The translations under genes and the position numbers were made by a program. This document shows, in pieces, positions 1 to 10,100 of a stretch of 40,451 nucleotides of DNA. The notes beneath the pieces were generated by a model that saw only the letters and a list, made by a program, of their open reading frames with translations, made no database searches and was not told the DNA's origin. Numbering within the stretch: position 1 is the first letter of the stretch; every line of letters begins with the position of its first letter. Source of the DNA: Reyranella sp. (GTDB lineage: Bacteria; Pseudomonadota; Alphaproteobacteria; Reyranellales; Reyranellaceae); contig JALHMO010000052.1 of NCBI GenBank assembly GCA_022844015.1, positions 1 to 40,451 of the forward strand, read 5' to 3'.

Positions 1-375
1 GATCGCCCGGTCCCGCCCGACCGCCAGCATGGCCGGGTTGATGTCGCATACCGTGACATCGGGCCGCTCGCCCTGCCGGCGCACGTGGCGGAAGGCGATG
101 TCGCCGGTGCCGCCCGCGATGTCGAGCAGTCGCTCGCCCGGCCGCGGGTTGACGACATCGATCAGGGTGTTCTTCCAGAGCCGGTGCACGCCTCCCGACA
201 TCAGGTCGTTCATCAGGTCGTAACGCGGCGCCACGCTCTCGAAGACCTGGCGCACCAGTCCCGCCTTCTCGGCCGCCGGAACATCACGGTAGCCGAAGGA
301 TGCGCGATCCGGATCATGGCTCTGCGAAGCTCGGCTCGCCGGGACCGCGACGCTGGGATCGGGCGGTTTCCTCAT
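1..375 (-). CDS. ubiE: UbiE demethylmenaquinone/ubiquinone C-methyltransferase, N-terminal part
   Basis: SAM-dependent C-methyltransferase of ubiquinone/menaquinone synthesis, cytoplasmic or membrane-associated. Only the first 125 residues lie in the window; the rest runs off the left edge. Residues 27-68 carry the family's opening block (FGYRDVP, then [16 protein letters not shown] and GVHRLWK). Residues 85-92 are the SAM-binding motif I, DIAGGTGD, and DINPAML follows at about 111-117. The ATG at 375 gives a short variable N-terminus (MRKPPDPSV) before the conserved block, as in other alphaproteobacterial members. It is divergent from the gene at 522, with about 146 bp between the two starts. 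The family call is secure; the C-terminal half cannot be judged. Confidence 0.93.
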   Translation of the reverse strand, partial: MRKPPDPSVAVPASRASQSHDPDRASFGYRDVPAAEKAGLVRQVFESVAPRYDLMNDLMSGGVHRLWKNTLIDVVNPRPGERLLDIAGGTGDIAFRHVRRQGERPDVTVCDINPAMLAVGRDRAI

Positions 376-521
376 GGGGCGCAACCTAGAGCGATTCACC
401 ACGTGAGGGAACCGTCCGCGGTTGCCCGACACGGGGCACGCACCCCGATAATAATGGTTGCCACGAGCACATTCAGTTCGGCTGTAATCAGGCGAGCCGA
501 ATGGACCCCGAGGGAACCGTC

Positions 522-1256
522 ATGCTGCTGAAAGACCGCGTGATCCTGATCACCAACGTCGAGAAATTCGCCGGCCACGGCACGTCGGCGGTGGCGCTGG
601 CGCAGGGCGCCACGGTGCTGGCGCACGACCCGACCTTCGAGGCGCCGAGCGCCCGCCACGCCTACGAGGCGCGCCATCCCGGCGCGCACGCGCTCGCCGC
701 GACCGATCCGGCGACGATGATCGCGCTGGCAGTCAAGCGCCACGGCCGCATCGATGCCCTGGTCAGCAACGACGCCTTCCCGGCGTTGCGGGCGCCGCTC
801 GCCGAAGCGCGCCTTGAGGATTACCGCACGGCGCTCGAAACCATGGCGGTGACGCCTTTCCGTCTGATCCAGCTGGTCGCGCCGGCGATGCGCAAGCAGC
901 GCTCGGGCCGCATCGTCCTGGTGTCGTCGGCGGCGCCGTTGCGCGGCATCGCCAACTACGCGCCCTACGTGTCGGCGCGCGCCGCCGCCAACGGGCTCGT
1001 CTCCTCGCTCGCCAAGGAGCTCGGCCGCGACGGCATCACGGTGAACGCCGTCGGCTCGAACTATGTCGAGAACCCCGACTACTTCCCGCCCGCGCTGCTC
1101 GCCAACAGGGAAGCGATGGCAAAGATGACGGCGCAAATTCCGCTTGGCCGACTCGGCAAGCCGGAGGAGCTCGGCGCGACCATCTGTTTTCTCTGTTCGG
1201 AACACGCGGGCTTTATTACCGGTCACGTTCTTCCGCATGCCGGCGGATGGGCGTGA
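522..1256 (+). CDS. halohydrin dehalogenase-like SDR-fold protein
   Basis: A 244-residue Rossmann-fold protein of the SDR superfamily. The glycine-rich NAD(P) signature is absent. Instead residues 11-18 read TNVEKFAG, which fits T-x4-F/Y-x-G, the nucleophile/halide-pocket motif of halohydrin dehalogenases. The catalytic residues are S136, Y149 and R153 (S-x12-Y-x3-R), with arginine where true SDRs have lysine. Other blocks resemble HheC: AHDPTF near 34-39, LVSNDAF near 80-86, and SNYVENPDYF after the triad. Family enzymes close vicinal haloalcohols to epoxides and reopen epoxides with small anions, without cofactor. I chose the ATG at 522 because AGGGAA sits 5-6 bases upstream; an in-frame ATG at 501 would add seven residues. 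Substrate is unknown. Less likely alternative: a divergent non-enzymatic SDR. Confidence 0.8.
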   Translation: MLLKDRVILITNVEKFAGHGTSAVALAQGATVLAHDPTFEAPSARHAYEARHPGAHALAATDPATMIALAVKRHGRIDALVSNDAFPALRAPLAEARLEDYRTALETMAVTPFRLIQLVAPAMRKQRSGRIVLVSSAAPLRGIANYAPYVSARAAANGLVSSLAKELGRDGITVNAVGSNYVENPDYFPPALLANREAMAKMTAQIPLGRLGKPEELGATICFLCSEHAGFITGHVLPHAGGWA

Positions 1257-1397
1257 CGACGGCAAAGGAGCATGCCACACTTCGTGCAACGAGACGCCGC
1301 GCACGGGTGACCGAAGCGCGGCTATGAAGGGGGCGACGTCGAGACACGCCGATGAATGCGGCACGCTCCCTTGGCGTGATTTGTTCGAGGGTTCCGC

Positions 1398-2336
1398 ATG
1401 GGACGGCAGATTGTTCACCGCTTGCTGGTCTCGTTCCCGGCCCTGCTCGGCGTGCTCTTCCTCTGCTTCTGTCTCCTGCAGGTGGTGCCGGCCGACCCGG
1501 CGATGATCATTGCCGGTCCCGACGCCAAGGCCGAGACCATAGCGGCAATCCGCAACGAGCTCGGGCTCGACCGGCCGATCCCGATCCAATTCATCGAATA
1601 TATCGGCCGCCTGCTGCGCGGCGACCTCGGGCGCTCGATCATCTCCAACAAGATGGTGAGCGAGGAGCTGGCGCTCACCATCGGGCCGACCGTCGAGCTG
1701 ATGCTTGGCGCCATGCTGCTCGCCGTGCCGTGCGGGCTGGCGCTCGGCACGCTCGCCGCCGTGCGGCGCGGCTCGATCGTCGACCGCCTGATCATGGCGG
1801 TGTCGGTGGCCGGCGTCTCCATGCCGGTGTTCTTCATCGGCCTGATCCTGATCCAGTATGTCGGCTTCAAGTGGGGCCTGCTGCCGTTCACCGGCCGCAC
1901 CGGGCCGGTGTGGGAGGGCGGCCTGCCCAGCCTGATCCTGCCGGCCCTCACCCTCGGCCTGGTGCTGATCGGCCCGATCGCACGGCTGACGCGCACCGCA
2001 GTGCTCGAGGTACTGGGCGCCGACTTCGTCCGCACGGCGCGCGCCAAGGGCCTGCGCGAGACGGTGGTGATCATCCATCACGCGCTGCGCAACGCCCTCA
2101 TTCCGGTGGTCACCCTGATCGGCCTGCAGGCAGCGTTCCTGCTGGGCGGCGCGGTGGTGACCGAGACCATGTTCTCCTGGCCGGGCGTCGGACGGCTGGC
2201 CGTAGGCGCGATCGTGTCGAGCGATTTCCCGACGGCGCAGGGCGCCATCATGATCCTCGCCATCGCCTTCCTGACCATCAACCTGCTGGTCGACGTGCTC
2301 TACGTCTACCTCGATCCCAGAGTCCAACGGTCGTAG
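1398..2336 (+). CDS. ABC transporter permease, DppB/OppB type
   Basis: Inner-membrane permease of the peptide/nickel (PepT) ABC family, 312 residues, the usual DppB length. It starts with a membrane segment ending in LLQVVPADPA, typical of DppB N-termini, and has about six hydrophobic segments. The cytoplasmic EAA-type loop, which contacts the ATPases, is at about 203-222 (GADFVRTARAKGLRE). The ATG has GAGGG about 7 bases upstream. It is the first gene of a five-gene operon; the 141 bp before it probably hold the promoter, though none stands out. The substrate could be peptides, but this family also carries nickel, sugars, opines and glutathione, so the substrate is not predictable from sequence. 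Confidence 0.93.
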   Translation: MGRQIVHRLLVSFPALLGVLFLCFCLLQVVPADPAMIIAGPDAKAETIAAIRNELGLDRPIPIQFIEYIGRLLRGDLGRSIISNKMVSEELALTIGPTVELMLGAMLLAVPCGLALGTLAAVRRGSIVDRLIMAVSVAGVSMPVFFIGLILIQYVGFKWGLLPFTGRTGPVWEGGLPSLILPALTLGLVLIGPIARLTRTAVLEVLGADFVRTARAKGLRETVVIIHHALRNALIPVVTLIGLQAAFLLGGAVVTETMFSWPGVGRLAVGAIVSSDFPTAQGAIMILAIAFLTINLLVDVLYVYLDPRVQRS

Positions 2337-2348
2337 GGGGCAGCGCGC

Positions 2349-3233
2349 ATGAGTGTCGAGACCCTGGACACCGTGGTCCGGACAGAAGAGACCGGAATCC
2401 TCTCCCGTTCCGGCGTGCTGCGCCGGCTGGCGCGCGACAAGGTCGCCGCCGTCGCCGCCCTGCTGCTGGTGCTGATCGCGCTGGCGGCAGTCTTCGCCCC
2501 GGTCGTGGCGCCCTACGATCCCTACCTCACCGACCTCACCAAGGTGATGCAGCCGCCGAGCGCCGAGCACTGGTTCGGCACCGACAATACCGGCCGCGAC
2601 ATCCTGAGCCGCGTCATCTTCGGTACGCGCAACACCCTGATGCTGGGCCTGGTCGGCGTGCTGATCGGCGGCCTGCTGGGCGGCGTGCTCGGCATCCTGG
2701 CGGCCTTCTATCCGCGCGCCGACGGCTGGATCATGCGCCTGGTCGACGTCATGCTGGCCTTCCCCGCCATCCTGATCGGCCTCGCCGTGGCGGCGGTGGC
2801 CGGCGCCGGCCTCGGCGCCGTGGTCATCGCCCTGGTGGTGGCGACGGTGCCCGACGTGGCGCGGGTGGCGCGCGGCGCGGCGGTCGGCATCATGGGCCAG
2901 GAGTTCATGGAAGCCGGCCGCGCCGTCGGCGTCTCCGACCGCACGCTGATCTGGCGCTACCTGACGCTCAACTGCATCTCGACCATCTTCGTCTTCCTGA
3001 CGCTGCGCTTCGGCCAGATCATCCTGATCGGCTCGGCACTCGGCTTCCTCGGCATGGGCGCCCAGCCGCCGACCGCCGAGCTCGGCATGATGGCGGCCCA
3101 GGGGCGCGACTTCCTGTTCATGGCGCCGCACATCGCGACGATCCCGAGCTGCGCGATCTTCGTCATCGTGCTGGCCGCCAACCTTCTGGGCGACGCGCTG
3201 CGCGACGTCCTCGATCCGAGGCTGCAACAATGA
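2349..3233 (+). CDS. ABC transporter permease, DppC/OppC type
   Basis: Second inner-membrane permease of the operon, 294 residues. It has the DppC-type N-terminal extension with one membrane helix (about residues 34-57), then the periplasmic block PYDPYLTDL and the HWFGTDNTGRDILSR motif that marks the family. The EAA loop is at about 186-207 (FMEAGRAVGVSDRTLIWRY). The start lies 12 bp after the upstream stop, with GGGGG about 8 bases ahead of the ATG. It would form the heterodimeric channel with the preceding permease. Its stop overlaps the start of the small remnant ORF at 3230 (ATGA), a trace of the older operon arrangement. Confidence 0.93.
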   Translation: MSVETLDTVVRTEETGILSRSGVLRRLARDKVAAVAALLLVLIALAAVFAPVVAPYDPYLTDLTKVMQPPSAEHWFGTDNTGRDILSRVIFGTRNTLMLGLVGVLIGGLLGGVLGILAAFYPRADGWIMRLVDVMLAFPAILIGLAVAAVAGAGLGAVVIALVVATVPDVARVARGAAVGIMGQEFMEAGRAVGVSDRTLIWRYLTLNCISTIFVFLTLRFGQIILIGSALGFLGMGAQPPTAELGMMAAQGRDFLFMAPHIATIPSCAIFVIVLAANLLGDALRDVLDPRLQQ

Positions 3234-3418
3234 TCAAGGTGGTCGGCGGTGCGTGCGCGCACCACGAGATGGTGCCGCGCAAGGTCATCGCCGAGGCGCC
3301 CTGGATTCCGGTGCTCGACATCGACAGGCACCAGGTCACCGACAAGAAGGCGAAAGGCATGCGGCCGCACACGATATACCAGAACACGTTCTACAAGGGG
3401 CTGGATGCGGGCTTCTGA
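3230..3418 (+). pseudogene. C-terminal remnant of a duplicated binding-protein gene
   Basis: A 62-residue ORF that begins in an ATGA overlap with the upstream permease. Its last 29 or so residues align with the C-terminus of the binding protein just downstream: W-x-PV...KK-x-KG-x-RPH, then [10 protein letters not shown] and a final Phe. Over the last 60 nt (3359-3418 against 4986-5045) I count 48 identical bases. There is no signal peptide or ligand-binding domain, so it cannot work as a binding protein. The simplest reading is that a tandem paralogue lost everything but its 3' end. It may still be translated through coupling. A real small protein is possible but less likely. Confidence 0.6.
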
Positions 3419-3473
3419 GGCTCGACGCTCCCCTACGGCAAACGGGGCGACAGACAAACACAGCGAGGGAACG

Positions 3474-5045
3474 ATGCGTAAGATTTGGCAGGGCATGGCA
3501 GGGCTGCTCGGCGCGTTCGGCGCCGCTTCGGCGGCCGAGGCGCAGACGCTGCGCATGATGAAGTCGCTCGACGCACCGCACTACGACGGGCAGCGAACGA
3601 CCTGGTCGCCGACCTCCGATATCGTCAACATGTTCCAGGACACCCTGGTGGCGATGGACTGGGACGGCAAGACCGTCATTCCCTATCTCGCCAAGTCGTG
3701 GACGATGAGCCCGGACGGCAAGCTCTACACCTTCAAGCTGCGCGACGACGTGCAGTTCTGCAGCGGCAAGAAGTTCACCGCCGCCGACGTCGTCTACTCC
3801 TTCAAGCGCCTGACCAGCCCCGAGCTCAAGGCGCCGCTCGCCTGGCGCGCCGGCAACCTCAAGGAGATTCGCGCCACCGATCCCTACACGGTCGAGTACG
3901 AGCTCAACGAGCCGTTCTCCGACCTGCTGCTCAACCTCACCATGTTCACCACCGCGATCCACAACAAGGAGAGCGTGGAGTCGCTCGGCAAGGATTACGG
4001 CACCAAGGCCGCCGACGGCACCGGCCCATGGTGCTTCGAATCGTGGTCGCCGCGCACCGAGATCGTGCTCAAGCGTCACGACGCCTACAAGTGGGGCCCG
4101 TCGATGTACCAGAACAAGGGCCCGGTGAAGTTCGAGAAGCTCAGCATCAAGATCGTGCCCGAGGACGCCAGCCGCGTCGCCGCCATGATGGGCGGGCAGT
4201 TCGACGTCACCCACCAGATCCCGCTGCAGTTCATCCAGCAGGTCAAGGCCTCGCCCAACCTCAACGTGCAAGAGGCGAAGCCCAACTTCCAGCTGATGTA
4301 CTACGGCTACAAGGCCAACCGGCCGATGGTGTCGGACAAGCGCGTGCGCGAGGCGATGAACATCGCCATCAACCGCGCCGACATCGTCAAGGGCATCATG
4401 CTGGGCAACGCCGATCCGGCCTACACCTTCATCGACCCCAAGGCGCTAGACTTCGCCGACAGCACCAAGAACATCATCAAGGAGGACATCGAGCGGGCCA
4501 AGAAGCTGCTCGACGAGGCCGGCTGGAAGGTCGGCGCCGACGGCATTCGCGAGAAGGACGGCGTCAAGCTGGCGCCCAAGGTCTACTTCACGCAGGTCGC
4601 CTATTTCGGCCGCGTGTCGGAGGCCATCCAGGGCTACATGCGCAAGATCGGCATCGACTGGAAGGTCCAGGGCTTCGACTCGACCATCGCCTTCTCGAAG
4701 ATGAGCGAGCAGGACTACGAGCTGTGGACCGTGACCTTCCCCTACATGTCGGCCGGCGACCTGCTGAACTTCTACTTCGATTCGAAGAACATCCCGGCAC
4801 CCAACCGGATGAACTGGAAGGATGCCGAGACCGACGAGTACCTCAAGAAGGGACGCGCCGCGCTGAGCGAGGCCGACCGCGCCAAGTACTATGCGCTCGC
4901 CCAGCAGCGCGTCACCGAGGAGCACCTCTGGATGCCGGTGATGAACATCGCCATGTACACCACCAGCCTCAAGAAGCTGAAGGGCGTGCGGCCGCACATG
5001 CTCTACCAGAACACCTTCTACAAGGGCCTGGACTACTCCTTCTGA
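3474..5045 (+). CDS. ABC transporter substrate-binding protein, SBP_bac_5 family
   Basis: Periplasmic binding protein of the peptide/nickel family (cluster C), 523 residues, the expected length. Residues 1-23 form a Sec signal peptide with a likely cut at AEA|Q. Next come the family landmarks: [19 protein letters not shown], a [20 protein letters not shown] block, and [13 protein letters not shown]. There is no lipobox cysteine, so the mature protein should be soluble. The ATG at 3474 has GAGGGA 4-5 bases upstream; longer in-frame reading from 3249 has no such site. The stop overlaps the next start (TGATG), so it is coupled to the first ATPase gene. The ligand cannot be read from sequence. 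Confidence 0.93.
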   Translation: MRKIWQGMAGLLGAFGAASAAEAQTLRMMKSLDAPHYDGQRTTWSPTSDIVNMFQDTLVAMDWDGKTVIPYLAKSWTMSPDGKLYTFKLRDDVQFCSGKKFTAADVVYSFKRLTSPELKAPLAWRAGNLKEIRATDPYTVEYELNEPFSDLLLNLTMFTTAIHNKESVESLGKDYGTKAADGTGPWCFESWSPRTEIVLKRHDAYKWGPSMYQNKGPVKFEKLSIKIVPEDASRVAAMMGGQFDVTHQIPLQFIQQVKASPNLNVQEAKPNFQLMYYGYKANRPMVSDKRVREAMNIAINRADIVKGIMLGNADPAYTFIDPKALDFADSTKNIIKEDIERAKKLLDEAGWKVGADGIREKDGVKLAPKVYFTQVAYFGRVSEAIQGYMRKIGIDWKVQGFDSTIAFSKMSEQDYELWTVTFPYMSAGDLLNFYFDSKNIPAPNRMNWKDAETDEYLKKGRAALSEADRAKYYALAQQRVTEEHLWMPVMNIAMYTTSLKKLKGVRPHMLYQNTFYKGLDYSF

Positions 5046-6016
5046 TGGACAAGCTGCTCGAGGTCCGCGGCCTCAAGACTCATTTCCATACCGACCGCGG
5101 GCTGTTCCGGGCGGTCGACGGCATAGACTTCGCCGTCGACCGCGGGCGGACGGTCGGGCTCGTGGGCGAATCCGGCTGCGGCAAGAGCGTCACCTCGCTG
5201 TCGGTCATGGGCCTGGTGGCGAGCCCGCCCGGCGAGGTCGAGGCCGATGCCGTGATGTTCGAGGGCCGCGACGTGCTCGGCCTGTCGGCCGACGAGCGCC
5301 GGCGCCTGCGCGGCGGCAAGATGTCGATGATCTTCCAGGAGCCGATGACCTCGCTGAACCCGGTCCACACGATCGGCCAGCAGATCGTCGAGGCGATCCT
5401 CGCCCACACCTCGATGTCGCCGCAGGCGGCCAAGAAGCGCGCCATCGAGATGCTCGAGCTGGTGCGCATCCCGTCGGCCGCCGAGCGGGTCGACGACTAT
5501 CCGCACCGGCTGTCCGGCGGCATGCGCCAGCGCGTCATGATCGCCATGGCGCTCAGCTGCGAGCCGGCGCTGCTGATCGCCGACGAGCCGACGACGGCGC
5601 TCGACGTGACGATCCAGGCGCAGATCCTCGACCTGCTGCAGGACCTGCAGCAGCGGCTGGGCATGGCGATCCTGATCATCACCCACGATCTCGGCGTCAT
5701 CGCCGAGGTCGCCGACGAGGTGCTGGTGATGTACGCCGGCAAGATCGTCGAGCAGTCGCCGGTCGGTGCGCTGTTCGCCGATCCGCAGCATCCCTACACG
5801 ATCGGCCTGCTCGGCTCGATCCCGCGGCTCGACGTCGACCGCGAGCGCCTGGCCACCATCGAGGGCACCGTGCCCAGCCCCAACAACCAGCCGAAGGGCT
5901 GTCGCTTCGCCCCGCGCTGCCCGTTCGCCGACCGGCGCTGCCACGCGGAGCCGCCGCCCCTGCGCGCGCTCGGCGGCGAGCACCAGGTCGCCTGCTGGAA
6001 GGCACCCGTCGCATGA
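5045..6016 (+). CDS. ABC transporter ATPase, DppD/OppD type
   Basis: Cytoplasmic ATPase subunit, 323 residues. Walker A GESGCGKS is at 41-48, the Q-loop region reads [10 protein letters not shown], the signature is LSGGMRQR at 156-163, and Walker B LLIADEPT follows at about 177. The C-terminal oligopeptide/dipeptide domain includes the cysteine cluster [14 protein letters not shown], found in DppD-like subunits. It is translationally coupled on both sides: its start shares an A with the binding-protein stop, and its stop overlaps the next start by ATGA. It should pair with the second ATPase in an asymmetric heterodimer. Confidence 0.94.
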   Translation: MDKLLEVRGLKTHFHTDRGLFRAVDGIDFAVDRGRTVGLVGESGCGKSVTSLSVMGLVASPPGEVEADAVMFEGRDVLGLSADERRRLRGGKMSMIFQEPMTSLNPVHTIGQQIVEAILAHTSMSPQAAKKRAIEMLELVRIPSAAERVDDYPHRLSGGMRQRVMIAMALSCEPALLIADEPTTALDVTIQAQILDLLQDLQQRLGMAILIITHDLGVIAEVADEVLVMYAGKIVEQSPVGALFADPQHPYTIGLLGSIPRLDVDRERLATIEGTVPSPNNQPKGCRFAPRCPFADRRCHAEPPPLRALGGEHQVACWKAPVA

Positions 6017-7098
6017 CTGCAGCCACCACCCCGGTCCTCGAGGTCGACGGGCTGGTCAAGCACTTCCCGGTCAATCGCGGGCTGATCCGGCGCAAGGTCA
6101 TCGGCCTGGTGCGCGCGGTCGAGAACGTGAGCTTCGAGATCGCCCGCGGCGAGACCCTGGCGCTGGTCGGCGAGTCGGGCTGCGGCAAGTCGACGACCGG
6201 CCGCCTGGTCCTGCGCCTGATGGACCCGACCGCCGGGTCGGTGCGCTTCAAGGGCGAGGAGATCGCCGACCTCGACAAGCAGTCGCTGCGCCGCCTGCGC
6301 CGGCACATGCAGATCATCTTCCAGGATCCCTACGCCTCGCTCAATCCGCGCATGACGGTGGGCGAGATCGTGCTCGAGCCGATGGCGGTGCACGGCATCG
6401 GCAGCGAGGCCGAGCGCGAGAGCCGCGTGCGCGACCTGCTGGCCGTGGTCGGGCTGCTGCCCGAGCACGCACGGCGCTATCCGCACCAGTTCTCCGGCGG
6501 GCAGCGCCAGCGCATCGGCATCGCCCGCGCGCTCGCCGTCAATCCCGACCTGATCGTCTGCGACGAGCCGGTGTCGGCGCTCGACGTCTCGATCCAGGCG
6601 CAGATCGTCAACCTGCTGCAGAACCTGCAGCGCCAGTTCGGCCTCTCCTATCTCTTCATCGCCCACGATCTCGCCGTGGTGAAGCACATCAGCGACCGCG
6701 TCGCGGTGATGTATCTCGGCAAGCTGGTCGAGATCGCCACCAAGCGCGAGCTCTACGAGCGGCCGCTGCATCCCTACACCCAGGCCCTGCTGTCGGCGAT
6801 CCCGCGGCCGGATCCCTCGATCCGCCGCAAGCGCATGCTGCTCGCCGGCGACGTGCCGAGCCCGCTCGCCCCGCCGCCCGGCTGCCGCTTCCACACCCGC
6901 TGCCCGTTCGTCCAGCCGCGCTGCCGCGAGGAGGAGCCCGTGCTGCGCGAGAGCGGCACCGGCCATCGCGTCGCCTGCCACTTCTACGAGACCCTGCCCG
7001 CGCCGCCGATCGCCGCGGCCGCCGGCCCGGCCAAAGGCAAGTTCAGCGACCGCCTCGCCGCCTTCGAGGCGGCCAAGGCGGCGCGGGCGTCGGCCTGA
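6013..7098 (+). CDS. ABC transporter ATPase, DppF/OppF type
   Basis: Second ATPase subunit of the operon, 361 residues. Walker A GESGCGKS is at 53-60, [12 protein letters not shown] follows, the signature FSGGQRQR is at 160-167, and Walker B is LIVCDEP. It also ends with the oligopeptide-type cysteine cluster ([14 protein letters not shown]). A poorly conserved tail of about 35 residues (Ala/Pro/Lys rich) follows this domain and makes the protein slightly longer than usual. It is the last gene of the operon: the next gene is convergent and ends 69 bp away. No strong terminator is visible in that gap. Confidence 0.94.
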   Translation: MTAATTPVLEVDGLVKHFPVNRGLIRRKVIGLVRAVENVSFEIARGETLALVGESGCGKSTTGRLVLRLMDPTAGSVRFKGEEIADLDKQSLRRLRRHMQIIFQDPYASLNPRMTVGEIVLEPMAVHGIGSEAERESRVRDLLAVVGLLPEHARRYPHQFSGGQRQRIGIARALAVNPDLIVCDEPVSALDVSIQAQIVNLLQNLQRQFGLSYLFIAHDLAVVKHISDRVAVMYLGKLVEIATKRELYERPLHPYTQALLSAIPRPDPSIRRKRMLLAGDVPSPLAPPPGCRFHTRCPFVQPRCREEEPVLRESGTGHRVACHFYETLPAPPIAAAAGPAKGKFSDRLAAFEAAKAARASA

Positions 7099-7167
7099 CG
7101 TACTCGGCGTCATCGTCTTCCGGACCGCGAGCGTCCCGCTCCCTCATGAATCCGAGCGAGTCAGGAC

Positions 7168-10100
7168 TCAGAACTTCAGCGCCGCCTTCAGGCCGCCGCC
7201 GTAGCCGATCGTCGAGCTGGAGAACTTCCCGGCACCTTGCAGCGACAGGACGACGTTGCCCTGGACGAAGACGTCGATGTTGGCGCCGATGTCGAGATAG
7301 GTCGTGGCGAAGCTGCTGTTGACCGTGAACGGCGCGACGCCGGGCGCCGACAGAAACGATGCGGTCACCGACGGCGCGGCGCTGCCGATGAACTGGGTCA
7401 GGCCGACGGTGACGTTCGGGCGAACCAGCGTGCCGCCCAGCATCAGGTCGCCGCCGAGCTCGATCGCCGGCTGGATGGTGAAGTAGGTCTGCCCGGTGCC
7501 CTGCACGGCGAGGCCGGCGCCGCCGGCACCGCTCTCGGCGAGCGCCCCGGTGCCGACATACTGGAAGCCCGCATCGACGCGCGGCTTCAGGTAGACGTTG
7601 CCGTACGCGAAAGCATGCGAGGCGCGCACCTGGCCGGCGATCATCCATTGCGGCAGCACGCTGGTGGCGGTCGAGCCGTTGAACAGGCTGCGCGAGAGGT
7701 TGAACTGGCCATAGCCCGCCGCCAGCGAGGCCGACAGCATGGTGTCGCCGAAGCTGCGCTTGGCCACGAGGCCGAGCTGGCCGAACGTGCCCCGGCTCCA
7801 GGCCAGGCTCTCGACCGCCATGTTCTGGAACTCGATGCTGAGGCCGCCGCCCAGCAGCCAGTCGTCGCCGACATCGAACTGGGCGCCGCCGGCGATCTGG
7901 AACGACGCGAAACTGTAGGCGCGATTGACCGTGCTGGTCGGCCGCGACAGGCCCCACGCATCGACCCGGGCCCAGCCGCAGCGATCCTGCCGCACGAAGC
8001 GATACGCGCCGTCGCGCGCCGCGCAGCTCAGCAGGGCGTCGCCGAACTGCATGCCGGAGAACAGCGCGGCGATCTGATGGTCGGCCATGATCTGCGGCGA
8101 CAGCGTGTCGAGGGCCGCCAGGTAGCCGCCGACGCTCGCAATCCCGGTGAGCCCGCTCAGGCTCGAATCGACCGCGCCGTTGGCCGCCGCCTGCTGCAGG
8201 TTGCCGGCGATCGCCGACTGGTTGCTGTTGGCCGCCGCGCGGATGCCCGAGTTGGCGTAGTTGACCGAGTAGTTGAGCACGATGTCGTTGGCGTTCGGGT
8301 AGGCGAGGCTGTAGGTCGCCACCGCGGTGCTGGCCGGCGCCGCGAGGCTGGTCTGCGTGCTGGTCGCCACGCCGCCGGTCGCGCTCACGATCGTCGCCGC
8401 GCCGCTGATCGTCTGCTGCGTGCTGACGAGGTTGGCCTGGACCGCGCCGGCGAGCTGAGCGGTGCCGGCGACGACGATCTTGTCGGCCTGGTTGGTCGAT
8501 GCCGCGATGTCGACGGCGAGCACGCCGCCGGACGTCTGGACGAGGCTGCCCTGGCTGACCGTGGTCGTCAGGATCTGGCCCTTGCCGCCGGGCGCCAGGG
8601 TGCCCGCATTGCTGAGCACGCCGGACGTGCCGAGGGTGACCGTGTTGCCCGTGTTGAAGGTGCCGCCGGACAGGTTGTTGAAGGTGCCGGTGCCGCCATT
8701 GACGAGGACCTGGCCGCTGATGATGCCGGAATTGCCGATGGTCGTCGGGCCGACCGAGGACTGGCCGGCGGCGCTGCTCACCTGGATCGCGATGCCGGAC
8801 GCGATCGCGATGCCCGCCGCCACGGTGCCCTGGTTGGTGACGGTGCTGGCGCTGCCGCCCTGCAGGAGGATGCCGCCGCCGGTTCCGCTGCCGCCGTTGA
8901 CCGTGGCGTTCTGGCCGATGGCGACGGCGATCGTGCCGTTGCCCTGCAGGCCGACGCTCTGCGCGAGAATCCCGTAGGCGCCGGCTCCCTGGACGGATAC
9001 GCCGGCGTTGCTGGCGAGGGTGACGCTGACCGCGCCGCCAGTGCCCTGGCCGCCGGCGCTCTGGGCGAAGATGCCGTGCGCGCCGGCGCCATTCGTGGTC
9101 AGGCTGCCGGAATAGGTGACCGTCACGGCGCCGCCGCTGCCGGTGCCGCCCGAGCTGCCGATCAGCGCGCCGCTCGACGCGTTGGGCTGGCCGGCGATGC
9201 CGCCGCCGCCGCCGACGCTCTGGGCGAACAGGCCGACCGAGCTGTCGCCGCGCGTTGCGACGTTGGCGCTGACGCCGAGGATCACCGTGCCGCCATCGCC
9301 GCTCGTCGAGGTCCCCTGCGACATCGCGAGGCTGGTGCCGAAATTGCTGGTGGCGCCCATGCTGACCGTGCCGGCCAGGCCGCCGCCGCCGCCGATGCTC
9401 TGCGCCAGCACGCCGTACGAGGCGACGACGCGACCGGGATCGAGCGAGCCGGTGCTGATCGAGCCGCCGCTGACGGTGACCGTGACCGCGCCGCCATTGC
9501 CGGAGACGCTGCCGGTGCCGCCCACCGTGATGGTGCTGCCAGTCGATCCGACCGCGCCGAGGCCGCCCGTGCCGCCGCCGCCGCCGATCGACTGCACCAG
9601 GATGGCGGCGGCCGAGCGGCCCGTGGTGACGAGAGTGCCGGCCGAATGGGTGACGCTCACCGTGCCGCCATCGCCGCTCGAGGCGCTCCCGGCGCCGACA
9701 TTGATGGCGAGCCTGGCGTTGTCGGTGCTTTGGGTGACCTCGGTCGAGCGGCTGCCGGCCGCGGCATCGCCGCCGCCGCCGCCGATGCTTTGGACATAGA
9801 GCGCATTGGCGCCATCGCCGCCGGTCGTCACGCTGGCGGCGTTGCCGATCTGGACCGTGCCGCCCGACCCCGAGCCGCCGCTGCTGCCGAGCTGGGCTGT
9901 CGCCTGCCAGCGGTTCGCCGAGCCGATGCCGCCGAGATCGCCGGCCGAGCCGCCGCCGCCGCCGACGCTCTGCGCGAAGATGCCATGCGAGGAATCGGTG
10001 AAGGTCGTGATCGTGCCGCCACTCTGGTTCGTCACGGTGACGTTGCCGCCGGTGCCGCCGCTCGCCGTGCCGCCCAGCGTCATGGCGATGCCGTGCGCCT

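Noticed and set aside
431..446. CGGGG-cacgca-CCCCG hairpin between ubiE and the dehalogenase-like gene
   Set aside because: Short G/C stem in a divergent intergenic region; no T-run and nothing to tell it from chance in this base composition.
396..3230. 944-residue minus-strand frame opposite the SDR and permease genes
   Set aside because: Antisense shadow: His/Asp/Arg-rich, no recognisable domains, and the opposite strand encodes clear proteins with ribosome sites.
7129..7141. Small hairpin GAGCG-tcc-CGCTC between the convergent ATPase and autotransporter genes
   Set aside because: Five-base stem without T-run; too weak to call a terminator.
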